From the NCBI GenBank assembly GCA_003427395.1, contig BFEA01000469.1, forward strand, positions 783,953 to 819,872: a stretch of 35,920 nucleotides of DNA, read 5' to 3'. Source of the stretch: Chara braunii (Eukaryota; Streptophyta; Charophyceae; Charales; Characeae). Position numbers and translations under genes: made by a program. How positions within the stretch are numbered: the stretch's first letter is position 1; each line of letters opens with the position of its first letter. The notes beneath the pieces were generated by a model. That model had not been told where the DNA came from. It saw only the letters and a program-made list of their open reading frames with translations, and did not search any database. Positions 1 to 10,221 of the stretch are shown here, one piece after another.

Positions 1-63
1 AAAAAAAAAAAAAAAAAAAAAAAAGGTCTATGACCAACGCTGGTGTGAGTGTGAGTGTGAGCG
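1..63. repeat. Poly-A tract and GTGAGT microsatellite
   Basis: The window opens with 24 A residues, and positions 41-63 carry a short GTGAGT-type tandem repeat that runs up to the LTR-like start at 64. No gene is visible. The poly-A may be the tail of an element lying outside the window. Confidence 0.8.
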
Positions 64-2276
64 TGTGATGCTCTAACCTCATGCCCTGTCCTGTCTTCCG
101 GTCAGAGTCGTAAGTTGTGCGGAAAAGGCCGTGAAAGACAGTGAAATGGGGTGTGCCAAGGATTTTGGGGAAGTTGAGTGTGGGGACTCAGACGGAACTG
201 AAATCCCCCACGCGGTTCCAGTTTTAACGAGAACGGGTCTCTGTCGCGCGGGAAAGAAGCAAGCGCGCGTTGTTTTCAAACATCCAGTCAATCTAAAAAG
301 TATCACTGTACTTTCGCGCGGGCTACTGATCGTCTCTTAGAGTGAAAGGGCGAAGGAACGGACATGGGATCCCGTTTTCGGATCAGATCCGGGCGTCGCT
401 TGTTGCAATGCTCAGAGTCCGACATAGAGGGCCTTAGCCTGGTCGCTCATTCCTTGTGTTCGTTTTCACCACGTGTCCGATAGTGGAATCCCCTTTTTCG
501 ATAGCGTTCTGTGCGGCGACACTCGCTGCACAGAGTGTTGGGCCAATGGGGTTCCACTGCCATCTACGGGATGACGATCAACTCGTTGAAAGGCAACAAC
601 AGCGAATACGGGGGAAAGTGAGTGTCAACAATAACAAAACTGTCACCTACAAATCCGGAACACCTCGTTTCTGGTGGGAAATAGTATCTTCCTCCGATCT
701 TGGCGACGGCTTCCCGTACGTCCCACTTGCATACACGTGTCCTTTCCTCGTTATAGGGGAATGGCCGAGATGGGGGTGTGGAAAGTCGGCACCCAGTCGG
801 ATTAGAATGTTCGGTCCACATGGCACGAGTAAAAATCAGACTGTGCTCACCTAATCGGTCCGGTATTCAATCACGGAAATCACAACACGCATCGGCTTCC
901 AATTGTTACGCAATCCAATCCAATCATGAGAATAATTAACTTACATTGGTGTGCGCATTCATCCATTCCCCAAAAAAAAAAGAACAAGGATTTCGCATGT
1001 ATCATCAGGTGCTAAGTAGGACGGAGAAAGAGAGGGGAGTGGCAAGATTACTCGAGCTTTGCGGCCTCCCAAGTTCAACGATGCCCGTCCCTGCGGGATC
1101 CGTTGGAACTTGACGGGGCGAACAAGCCAAAAAAAAAAAAAAAACTCAGGAACTTACGAGAACTTTGCAGGAACATTCAGCCATTTTACGTTGGAAATAC
1201 AAAAAAGGACCCCACCAATAGATGGAGCAGCCCAACAGACAAGCCCTCAATTTTAGCGGTTCTCGTACCACTGCTGAGATAGAGGGATGTCACAAGGGCT
1301 TTCACAAAAGGAGAGTCTCAGAGAGAAAAAATAACCTCGAAGATGTGGCCCGATAGGAGAAAGAAAGTGAAGACACATAAAATAGATTAGGGGATAAAAA
1401 CCGGCAATCTGCCTTGAACTTAACTTCTCGAAGGAATAAGAGAAAGAATCGAAGTTCACAGCTGAGCAAGCCTTCCGCTCTCTGACTATGGCCCCAGGCC
1501 ATACAACGTCCCAATCACAAGCACGTTTCCACGCCATGGCACTGGCGATCTTGACCGCCACATACCAACCACCACAACACAGCGATCGTCACCCCGCCAA
1601 CTCAGATCCTACACCGACTTGCCCAGATCCTGCAGTTCGTTACAGTTATCTAGCACACAGCCTTACCGAACCGTCGTCGGCTTGTCAGGACTTTTCGACC
1701 CACCAAGCTTTCCCATCACCTAGCCACAACTTCCCGGAAGTTGGCAGATGGGTTGAGGGAGTTTTTCGGGAGCGCTTGCGGATTTTATAGTTGCGAGCAG
1801 GGGGGCAGCAGAGGGAGTAGCATTGGGTAAGGATAGGGAGGCGTGACGAAGGAGTTCGAGATTATCGTCCGCGGAAAGCCATATCTATCTCGCAGCTTCT
1901 CTATGCAGCCAATCAGATAACCTTGTGCAGGGAAAATTTTCTCTCCTTACACGACGTCGGTCAGTGGCTTCGAGTACCTTGGGCGAGGTGTGGGCGGGAA
2001 GGACGAGAGCGTGAAAAGTACTGCGGAGCGGGTCCAAGATTCAGACAAGAAGGAGTGATGGTGAAGCACGAAGGAGAAAGGGGATCGAAAACAGTTACAG
2101 GCGAAGGGGAGAAGGGGCGAGGACGAGGTGAGAGAAGATGGCACGGGTTTAGCGAAGGGGGGTAGGGGGAAGCTTGCAGACGCCGCGCTAGTGCTTGAGA
2201 GAGAAGAAGGACATCGAAACAGTCGCGTTCTTACCCCAAAATTATTTCAAAAATACAAAATTTGAATGTTATACAG
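64..2276 (-). mobile_element. Diverged solo LTR related to the 2.4-kb gypsy LTRs
   Basis: This block aligns in order and in the same orientation with the LTRs at 20622-23037 and 31425-33866. Its start TGTGATGCTCTAACCTCATG matches TGTGACACCCAACCTCACG at 20622. Positions 153-215 match the stretch beginning GTGTGCCAAGGATTTT at 20695. Positions 536-640 match 21030-21130, and the minus-strand translation keeps a recognisable peptide (THFPPYSLLLPFNEL here, TNFPPFRLLLPYHQL there). Positions 1580-1650 match about 22020-22080. A minus-strand TATA-like CTATAAAATCC lies near 1782-1795, where the 2.4-kb LTRs have CTATAAATTC. Beyond that point similarity fades, as expected for a fast-evolving U3. The right edge (TTATACA, about 2276) is a guess and no clear target duplication was found. 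No gag or pol sequence follows, so a solo LTR is the simplest reading. Confidence 0.6.
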
Positions 2277-2470
2277 GCGCGTGGGCTTGAGTGCGCAAAA
2301 ATCCTATGTCGATCCAGTTGCCTGCTGAAGACGCACTGATCTTTCCAGGGCGGGTACAGGAAATTCTCAATGGCAGAAATGACACGTCAACGAAAAAGAC
2401 TCCTGTAAATTCCGGAATTCCCAACCGCCGAACAAAATTCATAGCGCGCACTCTAAGGCACTCGGAATTC
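2277..2470. other. Unassigned spacer
   Basis: About 190 bp between the solo LTR and the LINE poly-A tract. The short ORFs on both strands show no recognisable domain. Confidence 0.4.
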
Positions 2471-2529
2471 TTTTTTTTTCTTTTCTTTTTTTTTTTTTTN
2501 TTTTTTTTTCGAAAGGCCCTTGTGCAAGA

Positions 2530-2570
2530 CCTCTATCCTGGTGGTGGTAAGAGAACCACCAGGATTGAGG
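2530..2570 (-). other. Stem-loop just upstream of the LINE poly-A
   Basis: An 11-bp perfect inverted repeat (2535-2545 with 2555-2565, ATCCTGGTGGT and ACCACCAGGAT) encloses a 9-nt loop. Past one mismatch it continues for four more pairs (CCTC with GAGG). It ends about 20 nt from the poly-A tract in LINE orientation. Some LINE families are known to use a 3' stem-loop as the RNA signal recognised by their reverse transcriptase; applying that here is inference. Confidence 0.7.
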
Positions 2571-2586
2571 CTTTGCCTAGCGGGCC

Positions 2587-3195
2587 GCTCCATCTATTGG
2601 TAGGGAGCAACACCTGCTGGAAACCGGGTCCAGCGTCCCAAAAATACATCTTTGCCACAAAATACATCAATGAGAGTGACGCCAAAGTGCTGGAAAACCG
2701 GGTCCAGCGTCCCATATCCCCTCTGCTCTTCCATACCTAACCTGCAGCAGGGTCGGGTATTGGGCGGGGGCCACCAGGGGGCACCAGTGGAGTCTCCCTC
2801 CATCCCCTATCCTCTGCCATCCACCCACTATCCTCATGGCGCCCATTGAAGCAACAGAAAACAGGCTGCAGTGAAATCAGCTGGAATCAGCTAAATTCTT
2901 TTTGAGAATTACTGAGGAGCACTGAGTCTGTAATAGCAATTGTTTGGAGAAAAGCTCAGCTGGCATAAGGCACCTATTGTAACTGCTTTTCAGCTGAAAC
3001 CAGGTAATGCAAATCTAGACAGAATTGTGCCGCACTGTCCTCAATGAAAATAACACTACAATGCTGGAAACCGGGTCCAGCGTCCCATACCTGATCAATG
3101 TGTTCAATCCCAAAGATTGCTGGAAACCGGGTCCAGCGTCCCTTAGCCGCTCTGTGTCCAATCCAACTCTGCTGAAAACCGGGGCCAACGCCCTC
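2587..3195. repeat. Reiterated GCTGGAAACCGGGTCCAGC motif
   Basis: The motif GCTGGAAACCGGGTCCAGC followed by GTCCC occurs near 2615, 2690, 3063 and 3119, with a degenerate copy near 3172. Its ends (GCTGG and CCAGC) are self-complementary, so each copy can form a small hairpin. The spacing is irregular (roughly 75, 370, 56 and 53 bp), which excludes a regular satellite or CRISPR array. A further copy with its upstream flank (GCTCCATCTATT and GGGAGCA) lies at 14059-14114, so the motif is dispersed and probably belongs to the LINE 3' region. Confidence 0.75.
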
Positions 3196-3203
3196 TGCCT
3201 ACT

Positions 3204-3755
3204 CTAGGGATCTCCTCCTGGAGGGGGAAAGATTTCTTCTAAGGCCAAGGGGTGAGGGGGGAAGAGCTCCGCAAATTCTTGAGCAGGGCGTAGCCTCTCA
3301 CCAGGGTCTATATTGGTCCAGTCGTGGAAGATCAGCTGATAGTCTCTTGCAGTCTCCGCCTGGTGTCCTTCAGGCGGTTGTTCATTCAACTGGCAATCCC
3401 CAGACCATCTTATCTTAGCCACCCACCCTTCTCTCTCCCCTCCCAGCCAGTCTTGACCAAATCGGGAGATAATCTGAGTGATGTCTCCTTGGGCGTGCAG
3501 TTGGTCAAGCTTATTCCTGGCTGTCTTCCACTGAGCTGCAATTTCGTGTTGGAAGAGCAGTCGTAACTGTTCCATGACTTCTCCTTCCTCCACCCGTGCC
3601 CGTTCCACTTCCAAAATGCATCTCTTCCACCAAATAGTCCAAAGAACGGTCCGCCTGCCCAATTGGTCTTCAAATCTGGTCCCCCGGACCGGGGGGTAGT
3701 GGCCTAATAATATGGCCCTCCATTCCCATGGCCCTGCGTTGCGACTTGTACGAGC
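3204..3755 (-). pseudogene. Probable C-terminal remnant of a LINE ORF2
   Basis: The minus-strand frame is open from the poly-T side at about 3880 to a stop at 3204. Only the last ~180 codons look like protein; the N-terminal part is translated poly-T and GTAC repeat. The plausible part contains RRTVLWTIWWKRCILEVE, then an amphipathic charged helix (EQLRLLFQHEIAAQWKTARN), then a Pro-rich end. A hydrophobic segment with paired Trp followed by basic residues is reminiscent of the region after the zinc-binding domain in plant-type LINE ORF2 proteins; this is resemblance only. It has no RT or endonuclease domain, so it cannot act alone. It could instead be an unrelated lineage-specific gene; position next to the hairpin and poly-A favours LINE. 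Confidence 0.4.
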
Positions 3756-3821
3756 CTCCGTACGTGTACGAGAGTACGAATCGTACTCGTACGCTACTCG
3801 TACGCTAGGGGTTCCGTACGC

Positions 3822-3877
<56 letters not shown>
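3748..3877. repeat. GTAC-rich palindromic cluster and 44-nt poly-T
   Basis: Eight GTAC tetramers fall between 3748 and 3829, mostly within CGTACG or GTACGAG contexts on both strands. They are followed at 3834-3877 by an uninterrupted run of 44 T. No coding signal. Confidence 0.8.
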
Positions 3878-3879
<2 letters not shown>

Positions 3880-5805
3880 ATCTCCGGTAGACTCCGTAAA
3901 GTCCAAAAACCTGAAAACCGCTTGAAAAAACTTGTTTATGGGGGCGGTATGGCAAAAAAATGTCCGTGAACAGCCTTCGGGTGTCTGCTGCTGTTTTCTC
4001 ACAGTCCAGTCTGGGATGGGGCGATGGCCTCATTTTTTTGCATGCAGTTTGTTTGTTCTGCGGCTTCTGCTAGTCAGACGTAGCCGGTTTTTTTTTTTTT
4101 TGTTGTTGTTTTAATGAGTTGCGTTGGGTGCGGAGAGCTGCTGTGGCAGACCCTCTACCAGCTGCTGACATGACATGCGAGGCAGATAGAGGGCCTGCCT
4201 CCTTAGTGTGATAACCCGTCCAAACAAGAACTGAAACACACATGCAAGGAAGATGAGCAATAGCGAACTTCAGCAATCAACATGCATCATATACACGAGC
4301 CCAGATAGTCTTGACCTCGAACCAAAAGCAGAAAGCTATCACTCATTTTCCTTGCAGAAACAAGAAAGGACCACAAAAGACATCTCACCACGAGGATGAT
4401 GACAACACAGAGTCACAAATGCTCAATAGAGAGATCTGTCGACATTAAAAAAAAAAAGAAAAAAAAAAAAAGAGGAGGAAAGCGGGAGGAGGGGAAGAAA
4501 GGACGGAGGAGGACATTTTGCTGAATAAGTTCGGAGCATATTTTATTTTCCAAAGTAAATAAATTAAAAATCATAAATAAAAAATTTGATGAATGAACTT
4601 TTAGGTCCAGAGTGAAGTACGAAATAGTGTTGAGGGGAGGGATGTGCAATCAGACTCGCTCTCATTCACACTTCTCATGCATGTAAACAGGTTGCGCAGC
4701 AAGCTGGCGACAAGCGCCCACTCAGAACTCAGAGATATGTAAACCAAAACACAGTTCAGATACAAGTTCACTTCAAATGGCTATGGCGGCACAGCGCCTG
4801 TACAACTCTCTGTTCACACACACACAGGATCACCCTGGATATCCAACACGCATTATGCTGTACACACACGCACACACATACACGCTACACTCTCCCATCA
4901 GCTATGGCGGCTATGACCGCTGCTACCCTATCCTTATGGCTAAGCTCCTCTCGCCCACTTCGTCTTCTGGCTCACTGCAGACCACCTCGCACAAGTCGCT
5001 ATGACAGCGCTTCCGCATGGCTTACGCAGGAATGAATGAATAGCTGGGCGCTGCCTCTTGATTNTTCTCTCTCTAGATCCCTGTAGTAGTCCCTCTCTCT
5101 CTCTCTCTACACATGCACACTCCTTGTCTATGATAATCTACTTTGAATGTGTCCCAGACTCTTTTCCTTCAGGGGTTGCTGCTGCTGCGGCCTTCAGGAC
5201 TCAATTTTGGACTTCCAATCTGAATCTGGACTTTCCCCGTGACTCGAATCTGGACTGGGAACTTAACTCTTTGACTGCCTTTGGACATACACACCTACTG
5301 TACGAACAAACACTCTTTCTGCACGAAAAGACACATTGATTCTGGATCAGCCATTCGACATTATACTGTTATTTCTTGTATGAATGAGAGAGGGGGACAT
5401 TGATTCTGGATCAGCCATTCGACGCCTACTGCCGACCATGTCACCTAACATGGCAAGCCCCACATAACATCTGTAGGGTGACATGGCAGACCCGATACAA
5501 CCTCTGCAGGGTGATATGGCAGACCCTCTACCTGCTGGTGACATGGAAGGCAGGTAGAGGTTCTACTATCTCAGCATTGTTTGCGTTATGAAGGGTGAAA
5601 TGGCAGCCCCTATATGCGAACACACATACACACACATAAATACGCACATATGCACCTCACCAGAAGCACTCACACAGACAAACAGCAGCCAAAGGCAGTG
5701 CAAGCTTCCTATTGACACAACAAAATCAAACGAGTCATTGCCCAACGCTTAGATGATTAACAAAGTGCATGAAAATCCAACGTCCCACCAACCAACCCTC
5801 CAGCC

Positions 5806-5807
<2 letters not shown>
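3878..5807. repeat. Non-coding stretch with short direct and degenerate repeats
   Basis: I see no gene here. A 27-bp exact direct repeat lies at 5333-5359 and 5397-5423. A degenerate repeat built on TGACATGGCAGACC with CCTCTAC occurs at 4143-4196 and three to five times in 5436-5610. There are T and A runs at 4088-4101 and 4447-4470, CA-rich DNA at 4818-4885, CT-rich DNA at 5092-5108, and an N at 5064. Confidence 0.6.

Positions 5808-5866
<59 letters not shown>
5808..5866. repeat. (CT)n microsatellite
   Basis: About 59 bp of uninterrupted CT dinucleotides immediately downstream (in transcript sense) of the hAT gene stop codon at 5875-5877. Confidence 0.95.
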
Positions 5867-5869
<3 letters not shown>

Positions 5870-6469
5870 ATCAATCACTGTTGCTGGCGCTCCTTGATCA
5901 CTGCCCCTCTACCACACTTCTCTGCTGCAACAGCCGCAACACGCAAGCGCTTACGCTCATGCAGTGGCAAGTTCTCGTCGGAGTCGTACTCCTTCGTGGC
6001 ATCCACCGCTGGGGCTTTGCCTTTTGCACGTTCGTCCCGCAGCAGTGCACTTGCGGGATTTGGATCAGTACTGGGAGCTAAGGCGGTGGCAGATTTGTAT
6101 TTGGTCCCACTCCCTTTTGGCCTCCCCCGCTTTTTTCGCTCTTCACCGCAACCTGCAGCAACTGCAGCTACTTCAGGCGTGCCTCGACCTCCACCTCGAC
6201 CCCTGCCTCGCCCTGTTCTGTGAGCAACAGGGTTCCACAACCTGCTGGGGTGTGATGCTCTCCCCAACAGGCCTTGTGAGGAGCAGGGACGTAAAGCATT
6301 TGTTCGTTGGGGATCCTCCACCTCTGGAATTGGTCTGTCTGCTATAGCACTCGGGAGGTTTGAACCATAAAAGCCTAAGATGCCACCCGCCTGAAGTGGC
6401 AGGGCTTGCGGCTCGCACGGTCGCCGCTCTTGCTCGTATGCCCCCTGCTACAAATGGGTCTGCTCCTCG

Positions 6470-6835
6470 AACAGTTGTCGCTGTTGATCTTGCTGCTACT
6501 GGCGATGTTGTTGCTTGTGCTGCTGCTGACGTTGCTGTTGATGTTGTTGTTGCTGCTGCTGCTCATCTGTTGGTGTTGTTGCTGTTGCAGTTGTTGTTGC
6601 TGCCGCTACTGTTGTTGTTGCTCGACCTGTTGCTGCTGTTGTGGTTGATGTTGTTGCTGCTGCTGGTTTTGTCGTGGATGGTGGTGCTGCTGTTGTTGCA
6701 AATGTTACTACCGTTGCTGCCGTTGTTGCTGTTGTTGTTTCTGTTGCCACCACTATTGCAGTTGCTGGTGCCGTTGTGTTTGTCGTCGTTGTTCCGACTG
6801 TTGCTGTTGTTGCTGGTGGTGCTGCTATTGCTGTT

Positions 6836-6869
<34 letters not shown>

Positions 6870-7015
6870 GTGGTGCAGTTGCACTTGTTGCCGCAGCTGT
6901 TGCAACTGCTGTTGTTGTTTCCGTTACTGGTGGTTGTGTGGCTGTTGTTGCTGCTGCTCTTACTGTTGCTAGTGTCGGTGTTGCCGCTCCTGCCTGCTGT
7001 TATTGCTGTTGTGCC
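6470..7015 (-). repeat. Trinucleotide-rich low-complexity block in the hAT tail
   Basis: On plus, about 540 bp of TGT, TTG and TGC triplets; on minus, CAA, ACA and GCA triplets. In the transposase frame this reads as Thr/Ala/Gln-rich sequence ending in a Gln run. Long leucine- or valine-rich ORFs on the plus strand are the antisense of this block. Similar composition recurs upstream of the ATG at 9500-9720. Confidence 0.85.
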
Positions 7016-8189
7016 GAATTCTGCCCTTGCTCCTCCAATCGCCTGCTTCTGCGTGTGCTCCCCTTGTATGGAAGAATGTGCTCCCTCCTTGTGTACGAGT
7101 CGTCTGAGTCAGATTTCTCAGACCTCCACATGTCTTCTAATTCCTCCTCCTCGTCCAATGATTCAGATGATGACTCCTCATCATTCCAATCTCCATCCTC
7201 CCACTCCCCTACCCTGCCTCTCTGTGCTATAGATGTCACACCGCCCCCACCTGTGGGTCGTGGCACAGATGTAAATCCAATTGCTGACCCCGTTACTGTT
7301 CCATCTGCGCATTCATTCGTTGCAGCAACTTCATCATCCACATCGCCTGCATCCGTCTCAATATTCGTTAAGCCCAACCAGCCACTGTTATTCGTCGTCG
7401 TGCCCTGCACCCTTCCTTCATATCGGAGGTTCCAATGGAGGTAACACCAATTTTTCCACTCTCTCGTGCTCCAGCTTGTTGCGATCATTGGTGTGCACGA
7501 GGGCCCATGTGCTCCAATTCCTCTCAACCGAGGAGGAGGTTGTCCACATGCTGAGAATCCGTAGTGCCAATCGTTGCAGAGTTGGGTGTCCCCTCCCGTG
7601 ATCCTCCCACCAATCCAATGCACTGTCCATCCTCCCATGACGCTGCACCTCTGGATCTCCGAAGATTCCTTGCTCCCTTTGGAATGCATACAAGGAGTCA
7701 ATACACTCCTGGTATTGCGGTGTCCCCCGACCACCCACAAGATGCTCAACAACACCCCGAAATTGGGTCATCAACGTTGGATCGCTGAATACTCCTCTGT
7801 CGCGCAACATGGGGTCAAGCAGTCTGGAAACTGCGTGCACAGGACTAAGGAGCTGGTCCGTCCTGTTTGACACGACCTCCAACACTTCAGCACGCTGTCC
7901 CTCCGTCAACGGAGCTGCAAGCACACAATTCTTCAACGCCACTGCTGCGTCGTAAACACGTGAGATGCAGTGCACATCACGATCAACCATCCGCAATATC
8001 GAGTACGCCCCCTCCATCAAATCGAACACCATCCGAATATCATTCCAGAAATGCGTGGACTGCACCAGCCTCTCGACAAAACACGCCTTGTCCCGAATGG
8101 CGTACGGGCACTGCATCTCCTCCCACTCCATGCTGTTCACCGTGTCTTTCACTTGCTTCTCTTTTTCCTTCACGCGCTCGAGCATGATA

Positions 8190-8295
8190 AAGTTGGTCCC
8201 AAATCTTGTTGCATTTGGCCTCTTAAGGACAGTCTTGTCATTAAGTTGGTCCCAAATCTTGTTGCATTTGGCCTCTTAAGGACAGTCTTGTCATT
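8190..8295. repeat. Exact 53-bp tandem duplication inside the transposase gene
   Basis: Units 8190-8242 and 8243-8295 are identical over 53 bases, beginning AAGTTGGTCCCAAATC and ending CTTGTCATT. Since 53 is not a multiple of three, the duplication shifts the minus-strand frame. Perfect identity implies a recent event or an assembly artefact. Confidence 0.97.
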
Positions 8296-9499
8296 CCCAT
8301 AAAGCATCTTCCGCGACACACTGTGAATCCTGAAGAACTTGACGACTTCGTTCGCATCCTCAACAATATTTTTTGCCCATCTCATGTTCCCCAGGTCATG
8401 GAGGAACAAGTCCATGCAGTATGCAGTGTATGGGATCCAGTAGATATGAGAAAATTCTGGATCCTTGGCCAACGCCTCAGCAACTGCCTTGTTGGATGAG
8501 AAGGAGTCAGTGCAAATGGCAGTTACATGTTTGTTCTCCCTCAGGAAGCTCTTCCACGACTCAAGCATTGCGGCATAGTTCTTGTCTTTTCTTTTCACAT
8601 GATCACACTTGATGAAAACTGGTCTGTCTCTCCCCGCGAGGATGTAGTTCAGCATAAAGCGACCACATATGTCTGTGGTGCCGTATGTGATGAGTGTACA
8701 TCCCGTCTTCTCCCAGTCAACCCGTAGTTTAGCCTCTCGCTTCAAGTACGTCTCCTTCCTAGAGTCCAGGAGTTCTTCCCGCAATGCGTCATATGAGACG
8801 TGCTTCAACGGACAACGAGTTGCAGACTGAGGCCCGAAGCAGGCTTCGCAAAACTTCTTCCAACTACTGCTCTTCGCCATATTGAACGGTATGACATTTT
8901 GTGCGAAGAGGTCCATGGCAGCCAAATCTATCTCCCGCTGGCGCGGATTGCGGACATATCGACCCATGGGCGTCTGCCTTAGTGTCCTCGCAGGTGTCGG
9001 TCTGCTTGTGACCTCCGTTGCAGTTGCGCCCGCGATTGTCGCTGCCTCTCCACCCTGTTCCACATTTGCTCCACCTCCCACATCATCACCGCCACAAATG
9101 GCAGGAAGAGGGGGATCTTGAACTATTTGTATTGCAGCCTCATCCTCCCGCTGCAACATCTCAGCGACGTCAGGTGACAACTCCACATTCGCAGCACGCA
9201 GCCTCTTGTAGATCCCCACGGTTACATTCGGGCACCGTGATCCTTGCCTCTTCTTCGTGAAGTGTCCAATCTCGCGTGTGCGGTTGCCAGGGAACACAAC
9301 TCCACACAAGAGGCACTGCATCTCCCTCCCGCCATGACTTTTCGCCCCCCTTGACCTCCCGTGCACCAACCAATTCCACACGCAGTGGTCTCTCGGCTTC
9401 CATACGAGTTTCGGGTCCACGCAGAAGTCCTCTGTCCCGCTTCCCATTGCACCCCCCGACAACCCGCTTGCAGGTGCAGATGGCCCTGCCATTGCCACA

Positions 9500-9764
9500 A
9501 CTGCACAGCTGCAACTGTTGTTGCAAGTGCTTCAACAACTGTTGCTGCAAAAGATGTTGTAACAGATGCAGCTGCAGTTGCAACTGTTGCTGCAGCAAAG
9601 ACTGTTGCTTGTGGCTTGGCCTGCCGCTGCGTCAGTCGCTGATGTGGCACCTGCTGCTGCGACTGTTGCTTGCAACTTTTGCTACAACAATCGCTGCAAT
9701 TGTTGCCGCATAAGACGTGGGAGGGCCACTGATGACGTGGTAAGAAAAAAAAAAAAAAAAAAAA
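9500..9764. repeat. Triplet-rich upstream region and poly-A
   Basis: 9500-9710 has the same TTG/TGC/CAA composition as the hAT tail and lies just upstream of the transposase start. About 20 A residues follow at roughly 9745-9764. Confidence 0.7.
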
Positions 9765-10135
9765 GGACCACGTGGGGCGGAGGTGGGGTTCTGTTGTTGA
9801 AAGCGGCACGTTTTGTGCCTGCAGTTCAAGCGGGACCAATGCGTGCGGAGTTGGCTGACTCGCTGCTGTTCACGTGGTGGGCCTGTTGTTAACGTGCCTC
9901 GCGTGCTGCTGCTGCAGCCGGTCTGCTGCTGACGTCATTCATCCGCTGATGTCGTGGCAGATCTGCTGCCGACGTCACCGGACTGCAACAACCGCTAGCT
10001 GCTGATGCACTCGCTGCTGCTGCAACTACCACGTGTTGCAGCAACGTAGCTGCAATAGCAGTTATTGACGTCAGTTGTCTGCAGCAAACATAGCAGCTAC
10101 AGTGCGTGCACACGTGGATGGCATACTGCTGACGT
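9715..10135. promoter_or_regulatory. Cluster of 13 ACGT-core motifs
   Basis: ACGT cores start at 9715, 9735, 9770, 9808, 9873, 9893, 9933, 9973, 10031, 10044, 10068, 10112 and 10132. About two would be expected by chance in 420 bp. Several are full palindromes (CACGTG, GACGTC, TGACGTCA). ACGT motifs are bound by bZIP and bHLH factors in plants. hAT elements are also known to carry clustered short motifs in subterminal DNA that the transposase binds. Position upstream of the transposase start fits either role; neither is proven. Confidence 0.55.
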
Positions 10136-10221
10136 CAGGGGCCTCTGTCGTGAAAGATTTGCCATTACCTGCAACAGATTAGAAAACAACCAGCACATGG
10201 GTCGGTAACAACTAGTTAGAT

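Larger units (their letters stand above)
2471..3755 (-). mobile_element. 5'-truncated LINE insertion, 3' part
   Basis: Read on the minus strand, this interval has a coding tail (3755-3204), a ~640-bp untranslated region with reiterated CCGGGTCCAGCGTCCC motifs, a stable hairpin at 2530-2570 and a terminal poly-A (poly-T on plus, 2471-2509, with two C interruptions and the N at 2500). That order, coding 3' end then UTR then hairpin then poly-A, is the layout of a 5'-truncated non-LTR retrotransposon. The 5' edge is uncertain, because beyond 3755 the sequence turns into GTAC-rich repeats and a second poly-T. I found no target-site duplication. Calling it a LINE rests on the weak protein resemblance described for 3204-3755 and on the poly-A layout. 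Confidence 0.45.
5875..9498 (-). pseudogene. hAT-family transposase with BED finger, DUF659 and AT-hook tail, broken
   Basis: A hAT transposase cuts and pastes its own element. The ATG at 9498 opens a frame with a BED-type finger (C62, C65, H79, C89), then a DUF659-like core containing TDICGRFMLNYIL, ICTDSFSSNKAVAEAL and YCMDLFLHDLGN. After 8190 the frame changes and continues with FWNDIRMVFDLMEG and a C-terminal hAT dimerisation segment (SSSVERNWSTWALVHTNDRN). At about 7443 it returns to the first frame (YLHWNLRYEG) and runs on as an acidic Ser-rich region, a long Thr/Ala/Gln low-complexity stretch, a Gly-Arg box (about 6183-6213) and an AT-hook RKKRGRPKGSG (about 6104-6139), stopping at 5875. 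Damage: a 53-bp tandem duplication, one extra base, and stops at 7000-7002 (TAA), 6496-6498 and 6448-6450 (TAG). The insertions total 54 bp, so removing both gives one frame of about 1,190 codons. Usual hAT residues are altered (YGTTD where DGWTD is common). I did not find terminal inverted repeats. Confidence 0.8.

Noticed and set aside
2587-3195. CRISPR-like repeat array
   Set aside because: Spacing is irregular, repeats are partly degenerate, and the context is eukaryotic transposon DNA.
6360-7444. Long plus-strand ORFs rich in Leu or Val/Ala
   Set aside because: They are the antisense of the triplet-rich hAT tail; the composition is pure low complexity with no domain.
10125-10150. CAGGGGCC as a hAT terminal inverted repeat
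   Set aside because: Orientation is wrong for the right end of the element and no matching left end was found; CAGGGGTT at 5171 does not pair convincingly.
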